DNA of 64,000 bases from Flavobacterium soyangense (GTDB lineage: Bacteria > Bacteroidota > Bacteroidia > Flavobacteriales > Flavobacteriaceae), in the NCBI RefSeq assembly GCF_015277675.1, contig NZ_JADHEC010000021.1:1-64000 (forward strand), given 5' to 3'. The notes below the pieces were generated by a model. That model ran no database searches and was not told the origin of the DNA. It saw only the letters and a list, made by a program, of their open reading frames with translations. Positions 46,291 through 56,015 of the stretch are shown in pieces (positions within the stretch are counted from its first letter, which is position 1; each line of letters opens with the position of its first letter). The translations under genes were made by a program, and so were the position numbers.

Positions 46291-48333
46291 ATGAAGAAAC
46301 TATTTATTCTTACCTTATTCGCAATTGGCGGAATTATTCAAGCACAAAATATACAATCAAATATCCTTCTTAGGCATGACAATAAACCTATTGATTTTCC
46401 AAAAGTAAATGCTGCTACATTAAAAGAAGCTGTAGCAATTGTAATAAAATCCTCGGATGAAAAAGTCAAAAAAATCGTTGAAGCTCAACCTCAAACTATT
46501 TCAAACATTTTAGTTGCTTATGACGATTTGCAATATGAAATTAATGATTTGTCAATGAAAATAGGATTGATTTCTTCGACTTATGCAAATGAAGCCATTC
46601 GTAATGCTGCTTATGAAGAAGATGAAAAATTATCCGTTTACGGAAGCGCTCTCGGCTTAAACGAACCTTTATATAAAGCAATAAAAAGATTTTACTCAAC
46701 CAATGGTTCTACTTTATCCAAAGTTCAAAAAAAGTTTTTATCCGAGGAAATTATTTCATTTGAAAAAAATGGCATGAAACTTAGTACTGTTGATAGAAAG
46801 CCATTGGAGGCATTGAATAAAAAGCTAATTGAATTAGGAAATGCATTTGATAAAAACATAGCAGAGAGTAAAGATAGTTTGGTGTTTAATGAAATTGACG
46901 TAAAGGGAATTGATGTGGAAACACTTAATTCTTGGAAACGACCAAATGGCAAATATGTAGTTTATGTAAATGGTCCGAATAGAATAAAGATTGGTGAAAA
47001 TGCAGATAATAGCAAAACCAGAAAAGATTTTGGTTTGCGTTACAATAATAGAGCTTACCCTCAAAACATAACGGTTTTAGACAGTTTATTGTATTACAGA
47101 AATGTGTATGCCAATAAATTAGGATTTACTTCTTATGCTGCTTATGCTCTTGCAGATAAAATGGCAGCAAAACCCGAAAATGTTTGGACATTTGAAAATG
47201 ATTTGATAAAAAAGCTAAGCCCTTTAGTTACGGATGAAGTAAAAACGCTAAAAGCATTTAAAAATGAAGTGAATCCAACAGAATCAGACACGCTATATGG
47301 CTGGGATTTTAGTTATTACAGCAAAAAAATGCTTAATACCAAGTATCAATTAAACAAAGATAAGGTAAAAGAATATTTTGAGATGAATAACACCATAAAT
47401 GGGATGTTCAAGGTGTATGAAACTTTGTTGGGCATACAAATAAAACCGGTCACTAATATGCCTGTTTGGGACAGTAAAGTAAAAACTTTTGAAATATGGA
47501 GCGAAGGCAAAAAAGCAGGAAGTTTTTATTTAGATCTATTTCCAAGGCCAAACAAATATACCCATTTTGCTTGTTTTGCAATTAGCCAATACTCAAAGAA
47601 AGGGAATGTTGAAACATTACCAGTAGCGGCTCTTATTTGTAATTTTCCAGAAGGAACAGCAAATGAACCATCATTACTGCCACACGAAGATGTAATCACA
47701 ATGTTTCATGAATTTGGTCATTTAGTTCATCGCTTGTTATGCCATCCTGCAATTGCTTCACAAAGTTCTTCTGCAGTTAAAAGAGATTTTATAGAAGCTC
47801 CTTCCCAATTTTTAGAAAACTGGTGTTGGGAATATGATGCTTTAAAAATCTTTGCAAAACATTATAAAACGGGGGAAACACTCCCGAAAGAATTATTCGA
47901 TAAAATGAAACTAACTCAACTGGTAAATATTGGAAGTCAATATATATCGCAAGTTGGATTTGGTCTTATAGACTTTGCCTATGAAGACAAATATGAAGAG
48001 ACAAAACAGAAAGGAACTTTACAGATCTTTAAAGAAAAAATGTCTTTAAATCAATTGCCTTTTAATGAAAACAATCATATGATTTGCAGTTTTGGTCATC
48101 TCAACGGATATGGAGCTAATTATTATGGTTATTTGTGGTCTAAAGTCTATGCAGAAGATATGTTTTCAATTTTTAAAAAGAATGGTGTTATGGATACGGC
48201 AACCGGAATTAGATACAAAAAGGAAATTCTTGAAAAGGGCGGTACAGTTCCAGAAACTGAAATGGTAGAAAAATTTTTAGGCAGAAAGTCGAATTCAGAT
48301 GCTTTCTTAGAGTCATTGGGTATAAAAAATTAA
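46291..48333 (+). CDS. Exported M3-family metallopeptidase (oligopeptidase/Dcp-like)
   Basis: Zinc peptidase that cleaves short peptides. A signal peptide (MKKLFILTLFAIGGIIQAQ) sends it to the periplasm. The zinc motif is VITMFHEFGHLVHRLL near residue 474, with the downstream FIEAPSQFLENWCWE carrying the third ligand Glu, and the substrate loop with FGHLNGYGANYYGYLWS near residue 607, all typical of M3. Length 680 residues. The next gene, another exported peptidase-like protein, follows closely. Confidence 0.92.
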   Translation: MKKLFILTLFAIGGIIQAQNIQSNILLRHDNKPIDFPKVNAATLKEAVAIVIKSSDEKVKKIVEAQPQTISNILVAYDDLQYEINDLSMKIGLISSTYANEAIRNAAYEEDEKLSVYGSALGLNEPLYKAIKRFYSTNGSTLSKVQKKFLSEEIISFEKNGMKLSTVDRKPLEALNKKLIELGNAFDKNIAESKDSLVFNEIDVKGIDVETLNSWKRPNGKYVVYVNGPNRIKIGENADNSKTRKDFGLRYNNRAYPQNITVLDSLLYYRNVYANKLGFTSYAAYALADKMAAKPENVWTFENDLIKKLSPLVTDEVKTLKAFKNEVNPTESDTLYGWDFSYYSKKMLNTKYQLNKDKVKEYFEMNNTINGMFKVYETLLGIQIKPVTNMPVWDSKVKTFEIWSEGKKAGSFYLDLFPRPNKYTHFACFAISQYSKKGNVETLPVAALICNFPEGTANEPSLLPHEDVITMFHEFGHLVHRLLCHPAIASQSSSAVKRDFIEAPSQFLENWCWEYDALKIFAKHYKTGETLPKELFDKMKLTQLVNIGSQYISQVGFGLIDFAYEDKYEETKQKGTLQIFKEKMSLNQLPFNENNHMICSFGHLNGYGANYYGYLWSKVYAEDMFSIFKKNGVMDTATGIRYKKEILEKGGTVPETEMVEKFLGRKSNSDAFLESLGIKN

Positions 48334-48352
48334 TGAATTGATATTAAATTTT

Positions 48353-50104
48353 ATGAAAAAAATTATTCTGCTTTTACTAGTTATGACCTTCGGTTTTATT
48401 GGATGTAACAAAAACGATAAAAATTCCGCTTCGGGCGACAAAGCCTTTCAAAAAATATCCAAAGAGTTTTTAGATGGATATTTGAATTGGCGCCCCCAAT
48501 CTGGAGTTTCATTGGGTTTTCACCAATATGATGGTAAAATTTCCGATTATAGCAAGGCTTCTCTAGCGGCTGAAGTAGCAAGATTAAAAGGATATGATAA
48601 AAAACTTTCCGAAATTGATTCTGCTTCTTTAAGCACTCAAAACTATTACGATTGGAAAATGTTGAGTTCTAATATTAAGCGCGAGTTATTCAATTTTGAA
48701 AATTTGAAAATTTACACTAAAAATCCTATGACTTATGCAGGAGCAATTGATGTGAATATTTATATCAAAAGAAATTTTGCTCCCATAGAACAACAAATAA
48801 AATCCATCATTGCTATTGAAAATCAAGCTCCAAAATTATACGAAGATTCAAAGGCAAATTTGCAGGATTCATTGGCGTTACCACATATTCAATTAGCGAT
48901 TGAGATTGCAAAAGGCTCCGCCTCTTTTCTAGGGAATGATCTTTTGTTAGCATTGAAAGACGTTAAAAATGATTCCCTGATGAAGGCTTTCAATACTGCC
49001 AATAAAAAAGCAATCGACGCCATAAATGGATATGCTTCCTTTTTAGAAAAAGAAAAATTGCCAAAAGCAAATACTAAATATGCAATTGGAAATGAAGACT
49101 ACCAAAAAATGCTTTTGTATGGTGAAGGAATTACTATGTCAGCAGATGACATTTTAGCCATTGGAATGAAAGAATTACAAAAAGAACAAGCTGCATTTAA
49201 TGCTGCTGCTAAAATTATCAATCCAAACAAAAAACCTGTTGATGTTTATAATGATATGCAAAAAGAGCATCCAACGGCTGAAAGTTTAATTCCGGATGCC
49301 AAAAAAAATATAGAAGCTATTCGCCAGTTTTTGATTGATAATAAAATTATAACAATGCCATCAGAAGTTCGGGTTAAAGTTGAAGAAACTCCAGCTTTTG
49401 CCAGAGCGACCAGCACCGCCTCAATGGATACTCCGGGCCCTTTTGAAACAAAAGCCACAGAGGCTTATTATTATATCACTCCAGTAGATTCAAAATGGAC
49501 AGCTAAACAAAAAGAAGATTGGTTGGCACAATTTAATTTTTACACCACAGATGTAGTTTCAGTTCACGAAGCATATCCGGGTCATTACACTCAGTTTTTA
49601 CATTTGAATGCTTCTGATGCGTCTAAGATTCAGAAGATTTTTGGAAGTTATGCTTATATCGAAGGTTGGGCGCATTATACTGAAAAAATGATGCTGGATG
49701 CTGGATTCGGAAATTCTGGTGATCCAATTAAAGCCGCGAAATATCGAATGGCACAATCTGGAGATGCTTTGTTGCGTATTTGTCGTTTGTGTGTGTCAAT
49801 TAATACACACTGTCACGGAATGAATGTTGAGGATGCTACTAAGTTTTTCATGAATAACTGGTATCAAGGGGATAAACCATCACGTCAGGAGGCATTGAGA
49901 GGCACATTCGATCCCGGATATTTATTCTACACTTTAGGAAAATTACAAATCCTAAAACTTCGTGAAGATTACAAAAAACAAGAAGGAGACAAGTATAGCT
50001 TACAAAAATTCAATGATGCAATGCTGGATAACGGAATGCCGCCTATTCGAATTATGCGCGAATTGTTATTGAAAGACAAAAAAACTTGGAATGAAATTCT
50101 GTAA
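48353..50104 (+). CDS. DUF885-family lipoprotein, predicted metallopeptidase
   Basis: A 583-residue lipoprotein (lipobox in FGFIGC, Cys at residue 18). The DUF885 hallmarks are present: VSVHEAYPGHYTQFLHL, which is an HExxxGH-like zinc-binding motif, and SYAYIEGWAHYTEKMMLDAG with the further Glu. The family consists of predicted zinc peptidases. The ATG at 48353, 19 bp after the M3 stop, gives the proper lipoprotein signal; an alternative start at 48338 does not. It is in an operon with the M3 enzyme and ends before a strong terminator. Confidence 0.87.
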   Translation: MKKIILLLLVMTFGFIGCNKNDKNSASGDKAFQKISKEFLDGYLNWRPQSGVSLGFHQYDGKISDYSKASLAAEVARLKGYDKKLSEIDSASLSTQNYYDWKMLSSNIKRELFNFENLKIYTKNPMTYAGAIDVNIYIKRNFAPIEQQIKSIIAIENQAPKLYEDSKANLQDSLALPHIQLAIEIAKGSASFLGNDLLLALKDVKNDSLMKAFNTANKKAIDAINGYASFLEKEKLPKANTKYAIGNEDYQKMLLYGEGITMSADDILAIGMKELQKEQAAFNAAAKIINPNKKPVDVYNDMQKEHPTAESLIPDAKKNIEAIRQFLIDNKIITMPSEVRVKVEETPAFARATSTASMDTPGPFETKATEAYYYITPVDSKWTAKQKEDWLAQFNFYTTDVVSVHEAYPGHYTQFLHLNASDASKIQKIFGSYAYIEGWAHYTEKMMLDAGFGNSGDPIKAAKYRMAQSGDALLRICRLCVSINTHCHGMNVEDATKFFMNNWYQGDKPSRQEALRGTFDPGYLFYTLGKLQILKLREDYKKQEGDKYSLQKFNDAMLDNGMPPIRIMRELLLKDKKTWNEIL

Positions 50105-50131
50105 ATAATTACATCATTCTTCATTTCATAA

Positions 50132-50170
50132 AAAGGTCTAGTTCTATACTTTTAGAATTAGACCTTTTTT
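50132..50170. terminator. Terminator between convergent peptidase genes
   Basis: AAAGGTCTA-GTTCTA pairs with TAGAA-TTAGACCTTT with one mismatch, and six T residues follow on the plus strand; the minus strand also ends in a short T run. It separates the DUF885 gene (+) from the M1 peptidase gene (-) and may serve both. Confidence 0.85.
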
Positions 50171-50189
50171 GTATCAGATGCTTTCAGTA

Positions 50190-52076
50190 TTATTTTATCT
50201 CATAAGTATTGTCTGCCTGCTTTACATCAGCCATTAATCCACTTGGATCAATGGTTATTTTCTTAATCGTTGTTTTTAGTTTAGAAATAGCAAACTCATA
50301 CGTTGGATATGCCCAAGCCCAATCGCTCAACACAGTTCTTTTTACATTTGGATTTGGGTTTTCTTTTTCGAAACTCATCATGCGTAACGGAATGTAAAAA
50401 CTTTCTTTTGAACCATCGATATATTCAACTTCTAAATCGATTGGCATTGGCATTCTGCCAAATCTCTCTAAGGTAATTATAGTCTCCAATCCTTTATTAC
50501 CTGCATCTTCGCGTAAGCCTGTAACCCCATAATCTATAGTATTTGTAGTTTGTGTCCAATCGGTCAAATACCAATCTAAATTTGCTCCTGAAACTCGTTC
50601 AGCAGTTCTCATGATGTCATTGGGAGTTGGATGTTTGAATTTGAAATCTTGAAAATATCTTTTCAGAGTTTTATTTACGTTCTCTTTTCCAATCACATAT
50701 TCTAGCTGCGACAAGAAAATTTCTCCTTTGCTGTAGGAAGAAATGCTATAAGGTCTATTCTCGTCATAGCGATCTCCGTGGGTACTTTGAGACTGTTCTT
50801 TGCCCGATTCCACCAATTTATAATAGGCTTTATAGGAAGATTCAAAAGGGTTTGCCTTTTTATTGACAGCCATTTCATTTAATGCCAAATCTTCAATATA
50901 AGAAGTAAATCCTTCGTCCATCCAAGGATGTTTGCTTTCATTAGAAGCTAAAATATGCTGAAACCAGGAATGCCCCAACTCATGTGTTGCAGTTCCCAAA
51001 ATCCCTTCCAATTTACCATTTCCGAGCATCAAAGTACACATCGCATATTCCATTCCGCCATCGCCACCTTGAATAAACGAATATTGTTTATAAGGATAAT
51101 CGCCAACGGTCTTGTTGTAAAAATCCATAACTTTTACCATCAAGGGCTGCAAAGCTTTCCAGTTTTCAATGATTTTTGGATTGTTTTTATAAAGAAAATG
51201 TAAATCAACATTGTTAGGTCCTTTAACCATATCATGGAGGTAATTTTTATCGGCAGCCCAAGTAAAATCGTGAACCATTGGTGCATAAAAATGCCAAGTC
51301 AGGGTTTTTGTGTTCTTTGGATATACAACGGCAACTCCTGCCTCCTGATATCCATGACCCATTTCGTTTGGGTTTTGCAAATAACCACTTCCGCCCAATA
51401 CATAATCCTTATCAATGGAGATTTTTACATCGAAATTCCCCCAAACTCCGTGAAATTCTCTTGCAATATAGGGATCTGCGTGCCAGCCTTCGAAATCAAA
51501 TTCGGCCATTTTTGGATACCATTGTGCCATAGACAATTCGACACCTTCAATATTATTCCTGCCGGAACGACGAATTTGAACTGGAACTTGTCCGTCAAAA
51601 TCCAACTTGAACGTAGTTTTTGAATTGGGTAAAATGGGCTTTGCCAAAGTTACTTCAAGAATTGTTCCCACTGTTTTTGTATTGGCAACAACTCCATCTT
51701 GGGTGAAATTTGAAATATTTAAATAGCCAATTTCATCCGGCTTCAAAGTTTTGATTCGGCTTTCTTTAATTTCCTTGCCGTCCACTTTTATTTTGTTGAC
51801 CATTCTGCCATCTGGATCCTTAATGCTTTGAAGTCTGGCATCCATCTCGCTTCCGGGTTGAAATGCATTGTTGAATAAATGATAAAAAACACGTTTTAAG
51901 GTATCGGGTGAATTATTGGTGTAAATTAATTCCTGTTTTCCATTGTATTGGTAATTTTTCACGTTCATAACTACGTCCATTTTATAGTCAACATGTTGTT
52001 GCCAATACCCTGAACTTTGAGCAAAAAGATTTCCAAAACTTAGAAAAAGAATAGAAAGTAAAAGATTTTTTTTCAT
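50190..52076 (-). CDS. Exported M1-family aminopeptidase
   Basis: Zinc aminopeptidase of 628 residues with a signal peptide (LLLSILFLSFGNLFAQ). The exopeptidase motif is GGDGGMEYAMCTLM (a variant of GxMEN) and the gluzincin motif is ATHELGHSWFQH followed by WMDEGFTSYIEDLALNE, giving the HExxH-x18-E ligand set. The N-terminal half is the beta-rich M1 domain. No ERAP-like C-terminal domain is present, so it belongs to the shorter bacterial type. It is co-oriented with an S8 peptidase upstream, but a terminator lies between the two. Confidence 0.93.
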   Translation of the reverse strand: MKKNLLLSILFLSFGNLFAQSSGYWQQHVDYKMDVVMNVKNYQYNGKQELIYTNNSPDTLKRVFYHLFNNAFQPGSEMDARLQSIKDPDGRMVNKIKVDGKEIKESRIKTLKPDEIGYLNISNFTQDGVVANTKTVGTILEVTLAKPILPNSKTTFKLDFDGQVPVQIRRSGRNNIEGVELSMAQWYPKMAEFDFEGWHADPYIAREFHGVWGNFDVKISIDKDYVLGGSGYLQNPNEMGHGYQEAGVAVVYPKNTKTLTWHFYAPMVHDFTWAADKNYLHDMVKGPNNVDLHFLYKNNPKIIENWKALQPLMVKVMDFYNKTVGDYPYKQYSFIQGGDGGMEYAMCTLMLGNGKLEGILGTATHELGHSWFQHILASNESKHPWMDEGFTSYIEDLALNEMAVNKKANPFESSYKAYYKLVESGKEQSQSTHGDRYDENRPYSISSYSKGEIFLSQLEYVIGKENVNKTLKRYFQDFKFKHPTPNDIMRTAERVSGANLDWYLTDWTQTTNTIDYGVTGLREDAGNKGLETIITLERFGRMPMPIDLEVEYIDGSKESFYIPLRMMSFEKENPNPNVKRTVLSDWAWAYPTYEFAISKLKTTIKKITIDPSGLMADVKQADNTYEIK

Positions 52077-52084
52077 AATAGGTA

Positions 52085-52115
52085 AAATAAAAAACGGAAG
52101 GGCTTTCGCCCTTCC
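52085..52115 (-). terminator. Intrinsic terminator of the S8 peptidase gene
   Basis: Perfect 8-bp GC-rich stem GGAAGGGC (52096-52103) and GCCCTTCC (52108-52115) around a 4-nt loop; read on the minus strand it is followed by G and six T residues. The M1 gene starts just beyond, so that gene must use its own promoter or read-through. Confidence 0.85.
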
Positions 52116-52141
52116 ATCTTGAAGTTAAAAAAGATTTATTA

Positions 52142-53716
52142 TTATTTTGACATTTTTTCAGCCATTAACAAAGCGTTGTAAGCATTTACCATTTTTCCAG
52201 ATTTAGAAGATTCTGAAGCCGATTTTTTTTCGTGAGACGATCCTAATTCAACAATTTCAGGAAGTGGTGTGCCGGAATCCATTAAAATTTGTTTCACTTG
52301 TTTAGCTGATAATTTTGGGTAATACGATCGGATTAAGGCTGCAACTCCAGCTGCATTTGGTGAAGCCATTGATGTTCCTTGTTCATATTTGAATTTGTTG
52401 TTGGGTACCGTTGAATAAATTTCTGTACCAGGAGCATATACATCTACGTTAAAAGCACCATAATTTGAGAAATCGGCAATGACACCATCTCCGTAATTAT
52501 AATTCAAGGCTCCAACAGTCAATACATTTGAAACAAATTCTTTTTTATTGTCATCAGAATCATTTGGAAAATTAGCATTTTCAGACAAATCAATGTTTAG
52601 CCCATCGTTTCCAGAGGCATGAACAAAAAGAACATCTTTCTTTTCAGCATATTTTATGGCATCATACACCCATTGTTTGTGAGGAGAATAACTTTTTCCG
52701 AAACTTCCGTTGATTACTTTGGCACCATTATCAACTGCATAACGAATGGCTAAGGCTATATCTTTATCGTATTCATCTCCATTAGGTACAGCTCTTACGG
52801 CCATAATTTCTACATTATTGGCAATTCCATCACCTCCAATGTTGTTATTACGCACTTGGGCAATAATTCCGGCTACGTGCGTTCCATGAAGCGCTTCTTC
52901 TTTGTCAGGACCATAAACCGTGTTATTTCCATATTTGTTGTTTTTTATGTCTTCTGGATTGTCTCCAACTATTTTTCGTCCATCAAATTCTTTGTTAAGG
53001 TTGTAGTTTATTTGATCATAAACATAGTCTGAATATTCTTTTAATTCAATTCTAAAATCAGGACCTGCATTGGTCAAGATACGAGTCATAATCTTTTTAC
53101 TTTTGTTCAAATCGGCATCTGTGGTTACAATTCCATTTAAATCTTCAATGGTATATTCTTCCTTGTTTAATTGTTTTTGAATGGATTTGTCAGTAGCCAT
53201 CAAGAAATCGACTTGCATTTTGTCGTTCATAGCTTTGTTGTATTTTTCATCATAAGCAGTAAGGGCACTTTTATAGGTTGCCGATTTATCGTCACCTTTT
53301 TTTAAGATTCTGGTCATTTCCAGGGCTTCTTTTCCTGCATTACCTAAAAAATTCCATCCGTGAATGTCATCAATATATCCGTTTTTGTCATCGTCAATTC
53401 CGTTACCGGCGATTTCCTTTTTATTAGTCCAAATAACAGATTTCAAGTCTTCATGGTCAATATCAACACCAGAATCTACAATCCCAACAATTACTTTGAC
53501 TCCTTTTCTGTTTTTCAACAATTCTGAATACGCTCTATCAACGCTCATCCCCGGTATCGTGTCTTTAATCAAATCCAGATGCGACCATCGTTGCAATTCG
53601 GTTTCGGTTAGTTTTTCTTTTTTGGCAATAAAATTATTAGTGCTTTGGGCACTAACGGAAATTGATACCGTTAAGAATGCAATAATTGATAAATAGGGCA
53701 ATTTGAAACGTTTCAT
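52142..53716 (-). CDS. Exported subtilisin-like serine peptidase (family S8)
   Basis: A 524-residue protease with a signal peptide (LSIIAFLTVSISVSAQ). The catalytic triad is complete: Asp in VGIVDSGVDIDHEDL (near residue 82), His in LHGTHVAGIIAQ (near 279) and Ser in GTSMASPNAAGVAALI (near 453). An insert of about 150 residues lies between Asp and His (lysine- and aspartate-rich), as in several Bacteroidota S8 proteins. I see no type IX sorting domain, so it is likely periplasmic or exported by another route. A TACTTTTG promoter element precedes it. Confidence 0.94.
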   Translation of the reverse strand: MKRFKLPYLSIIAFLTVSISVSAQSTNNFIAKKEKLTETELQRWSHLDLIKDTIPGMSVDRAYSELLKNRKGVKVIVGIVDSGVDIDHEDLKSVIWTNKKEIAGNGIDDDKNGYIDDIHGWNFLGNAGKEALEMTRILKKGDDKSATYKSALTAYDEKYNKAMNDKMQVDFLMATDKSIQKQLNKEEYTIEDLNGIVTTDADLNKSKKIMTRILTNAGPDFRIELKEYSDYVYDQINYNLNKEFDGRKIVGDNPEDIKNNKYGNNTVYGPDKEEALHGTHVAGIIAQVRNNNIGGDGIANNVEIMAVRAVPNGDEYDKDIALAIRYAVDNGAKVINGSFGKSYSPHKQWVYDAIKYAEKKDVLFVHASGNDGLNIDLSENANFPNDSDDNKKEFVSNVLTVGALNYNYGDGVIADFSNYGAFNVDVYAPGTEIYSTVPNNKFKYEQGTSMASPNAAGVAALIRSYYPKLSAKQVKQILMDSGTPLPEIVELGSSHEKKSASESSKSGKMVNAYNALLMAEKMSK

Positions 53717-53744
53717 TGTGAGTTTAAATTTAAAAATTAGAATT

Positions 53745-53776
53745 CAAAAGTATATTCTTTTACATTAAAAAACCAA
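53745..53776 (-). promoter_or_regulatory. Bacteroidota-type promoter of the S8 peptidase gene
   Basis: On the minus strand, TTGG (53773-53776) and TACTTTTG (53745-53752) are separated by exactly 20 bp, matching the TTTG-N20-TAnnTTTG pattern except for one base in the -33 box. The gene starts 28 bp further on at 53716. Confidence 0.55.
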
Positions 53777-53786
53777 GTGATTAACA

Positions 53787-54647
53787 CTAACTTAAGATTT
53801 CCTCACAAGTAAAAACATCCTTCAATCGAACACCTCTTTCGGTTTTTTCGACTGTTATAATTTGATTGTGTGCATCGTGCTCCAAGAAAAGATAGTAATT
53901 GTTTTCGGCGGCGGCGTTCAGGAATTTTGACTTTTCAGGCATTGTCAACAATGGCCTCGTGTCATAGCCCATCACATAAGGCAAAGGAATATGTCCAACC
54001 GTTGGCAACAAATCCGCGCAAAAAACAATCGTCTTACCCTTATATTTTATGTGCGGAATCATCATTTTTTCGGTGTGACCGTTCACAAAGAAAATCCCAA
54101 AATCGAGTTCTGATTTTTCGGCAAAATCACCCTCGGGCAGTTGCAAAAAATGCATTTGTCCACTTTCTTGAATCGGCAAAATGTTTTCGGGGAGAAAGGA
54201 GGCTTTTTCGCGAAGATTTGGTTTTGTCGCCCATTCCCAATGGTTTTCGTTCGTCCAATATTTGGCGTTTTTAAACGCTACTTCATATCCGGTTTTGTCT
54301 TTATTCCATTGCACGCTTCCACCGCAATGGTCAAAATGAAGGTGTGACAAAAAAACGTCGGTAATGTCATCGCGATGAAAACCGTATTTCGCCAAGGATT
54401 TGTCTAAAGAATGGGTTCCCCAAAGCGAATAATAGCCAAAAAACTTCTCGGATTGCTTGTTCCCCATTCCGTTATCGATCAAAATCAGGCGATTTCCATC
54501 TTCGATGAGCAAACATCTTGCAGCAAGATCAATTAAATTGTTTTCATCTGCAGGATTGGTTTTGTTCCAAATTGTCTTTGGCACAACGCCAAACATTGCG
54601 CCACCATCAAGCTTAAAATTGCCAGTTTCAATAGGATAAAGTTTCAT
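53787..54647 (-). CDS. Metallo-beta-lactamase-fold hydrolase
   Basis: A 286-residue cytoplasmic hydrolase with the motif FLSHLHFDHCGGSVQW (HxHxDH) near residue 100, further metal ligands in FVNGHTEKMMIPHI and VFCADLLPTVGHI, and the final LEHDAHNQI. The overall pattern is that of the lactonase-like subgroup (IDNGMGNKQSEKF near residue 58). Substrate unknown; quorum-sensing lactone or a phosphodiester are both seen in this subgroup. It ends 71 bp downstream of the S8 gene start on the same strand. Confidence 0.85.
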   Translation of the reverse strand: MKLYPIETGNFKLDGGAMFGVVPKTIWNKTNPADENNLIDLAARCLLIEDGNRLILIDNGMGNKQSEKFFGYYSLWGTHSLDKSLAKYGFHRDDITDVFLSHLHFDHCGGSVQWNKDKTGYEVAFKNAKYWTNENHWEWATKPNLREKASFLPENILPIQESGQMHFLQLPEGDFAEKSELDFGIFFVNGHTEKMMIPHIKYKGKTIVFCADLLPTVGHIPLPYVMGYDTRPLLTMPEKSKFLNAAAENNYYLFLEHDAHNQIITVEKTERGVRLKDVFTCEEILS

Positions 54648-54794
54648 TTTTTTAATTATATAGTTTGAAAAAACCGAAAATTTAATATCTGAAAAATTTC
54701 AGCAATCTAATAAGTTTGCAATCTAAGGAAATACATTTGCTTATGCAGAAAGCCAAATAAACTTTTTCGTATTGTAACTTGGCGATGTGGCGGA

Positions 54795-54820
54795 TTAAGG
54801 AAACCTATACTTTTCCTTAA
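54795..54820. terminator. Hairpin downstream of the restriction-modification pair
   Basis: Perfect 9-bp arms TTAAGGAAA (54795-54803) and TTTCCTTAA (54812-54820) in the 273-bp gap between the methyltransferase end and the metallo-hydrolase start. It may end R-M transcription; no long T run follows on the minus strand. The rest of the gap shows no gene I can support. Confidence 0.35.
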
Positions 54821-54920
54821 AACTAATTTTACAAGTACAAAACCTTCTTTAAATAACCTTAAAGCCAACATATTACTTTAGGGAGCTTCTTTTAGAAAGA
54901 TGATGTTTTGCAGACATCAG

Positions 54921-56015
54921 CTATTCAGCTACAATTAAAATTTCAGAAGATTTTTTATTACTTAAAGCGTATTTCATTTCGTTGCTTTCGTGTATAGTTA
55001 TTTTTTTACCATTTAGTATTAAAATATCCTTGATTTTTTCAATTGAAGGAATTCCATCCGAACGATAAGATATAACAAGTATGCTATCTCTGTATTGTTC
55101 AATTAATGATTCAAATGCAAATTGAATTTTGTCTTTCTTACTCCAATCAGATTTTTTTAATTTTAATCTTTTATGTTTTGATTTAGAATCAATCATTTCT
55201 GCCCAATCGTCATAATTCATTATTCCTTCTAAAAAATGATAAAAATCTAAATAATCTAACCCGACACCATTTTCTGAAATATACGGACTGTCAATGTAAA
55301 CAAGGTCAAAATTGTTTTTTATTGACGAAATATCTTTATTGATGGAAATGTTTTGTTGGCCATTTGAAAAAACAGCATTATTCGCTTCTTGAATAAAGTT
55401 TTTGAAATGTGCCTCAAAGGGAGTGTCCCAAGTGACTTTATTCCCAAAGCTTCTTTTAACTTCTTGAAATCGTATATAGAGATTTTTCCTGTGGAATAAA
55501 TTGTAGGGTCTTTTTATAATACAAGATTGAAATAACGCAAAAAAAGCTATTGCTTTTTTGTATTCATTAGGAATCAATCTAATATTCGTAATAACTATGT
55601 CTAACCATTTATTTTCATCATCGGTATAATAAACATTATTAAATGTCGCTTCGATAAAATTTGGATAATCAATATTTTCGTGTTTTGTTAAGATGAAATC
55701 CAAATCTTCAATGTCAATCTTTTCATTATCATTTTCAATTAGTGCTTTACCGATAATATGATTAAAAAACAAAATATCGTTATACGTAACAATTTTTTCG
55801 TTTTTTTTCATTTTATATGCCACTGCCGAGGTACCCCCAAAAGCATCTAATACCGTATAAAATTTCAAATCCTTAATACAATTCCAGATCCAATCAACAT
55901 ATTTCAATTTACTTCCTTGATATCTTGTTGTAGGAAATTTTGAAACTGTTGGAACAGAAAATAGTTTTGTTTGCAAAATATTTATACTATTATTCAATGT
56001 CATCATCTTCATCAT
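54921..56015 (-). CDS. DNA adenine methyltransferase (D12 class), partner of EcoRV-like enzyme
   Basis: Methylates an adenine within the recognition site to protect host DNA. Motifs in alpha-class order: TRYQGSKLKYVDWIW (AdoMet and DNA-contact region near residue 30), the AdoMet-binding DAFGGTSAVAYKM (motif I) and the catalytic FDLVYIDSPYISENG (motif IV, DSPY in place of DPPY, near residue 243). Length of 364 residues. Its start overlaps the 3' end of the upstream restriction endonuclease gene by up to 26 bp (three Met codons lie in the overlap). The partner's identity predicts modification of GATATC. Confidence 0.9.
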   Translation of the reverse strand: MMKMMTLNNSINILQTKLFSVPTVSKFPTTRYQGSKLKYVDWIWNCIKDLKFYTVLDAFGGTSAVAYKMKKNEKIVTYNDILFFNHIIGKALIENDNEKIDIEDLDFILTKHENIDYPNFIEATFNNVYYTDDENKWLDIVITNIRLIPNEYKKAIAFFALFQSCIIKRPYNLFHRKNLYIRFQEVKRSFGNKVTWDTPFEAHFKNFIQEANNAVFSNGQQNISINKDISSIKNNFDLVYIDSPYISENGVGLDYLDFYHFLEGIMNYDDWAEMIDSKSKHKRLKLKKSDWSKKDKIQFAFESLIEQYRDSILVISYRSDGIPSIEKIKDILILNGKKITIHESNEMKYALSNKKSSEILIVAE

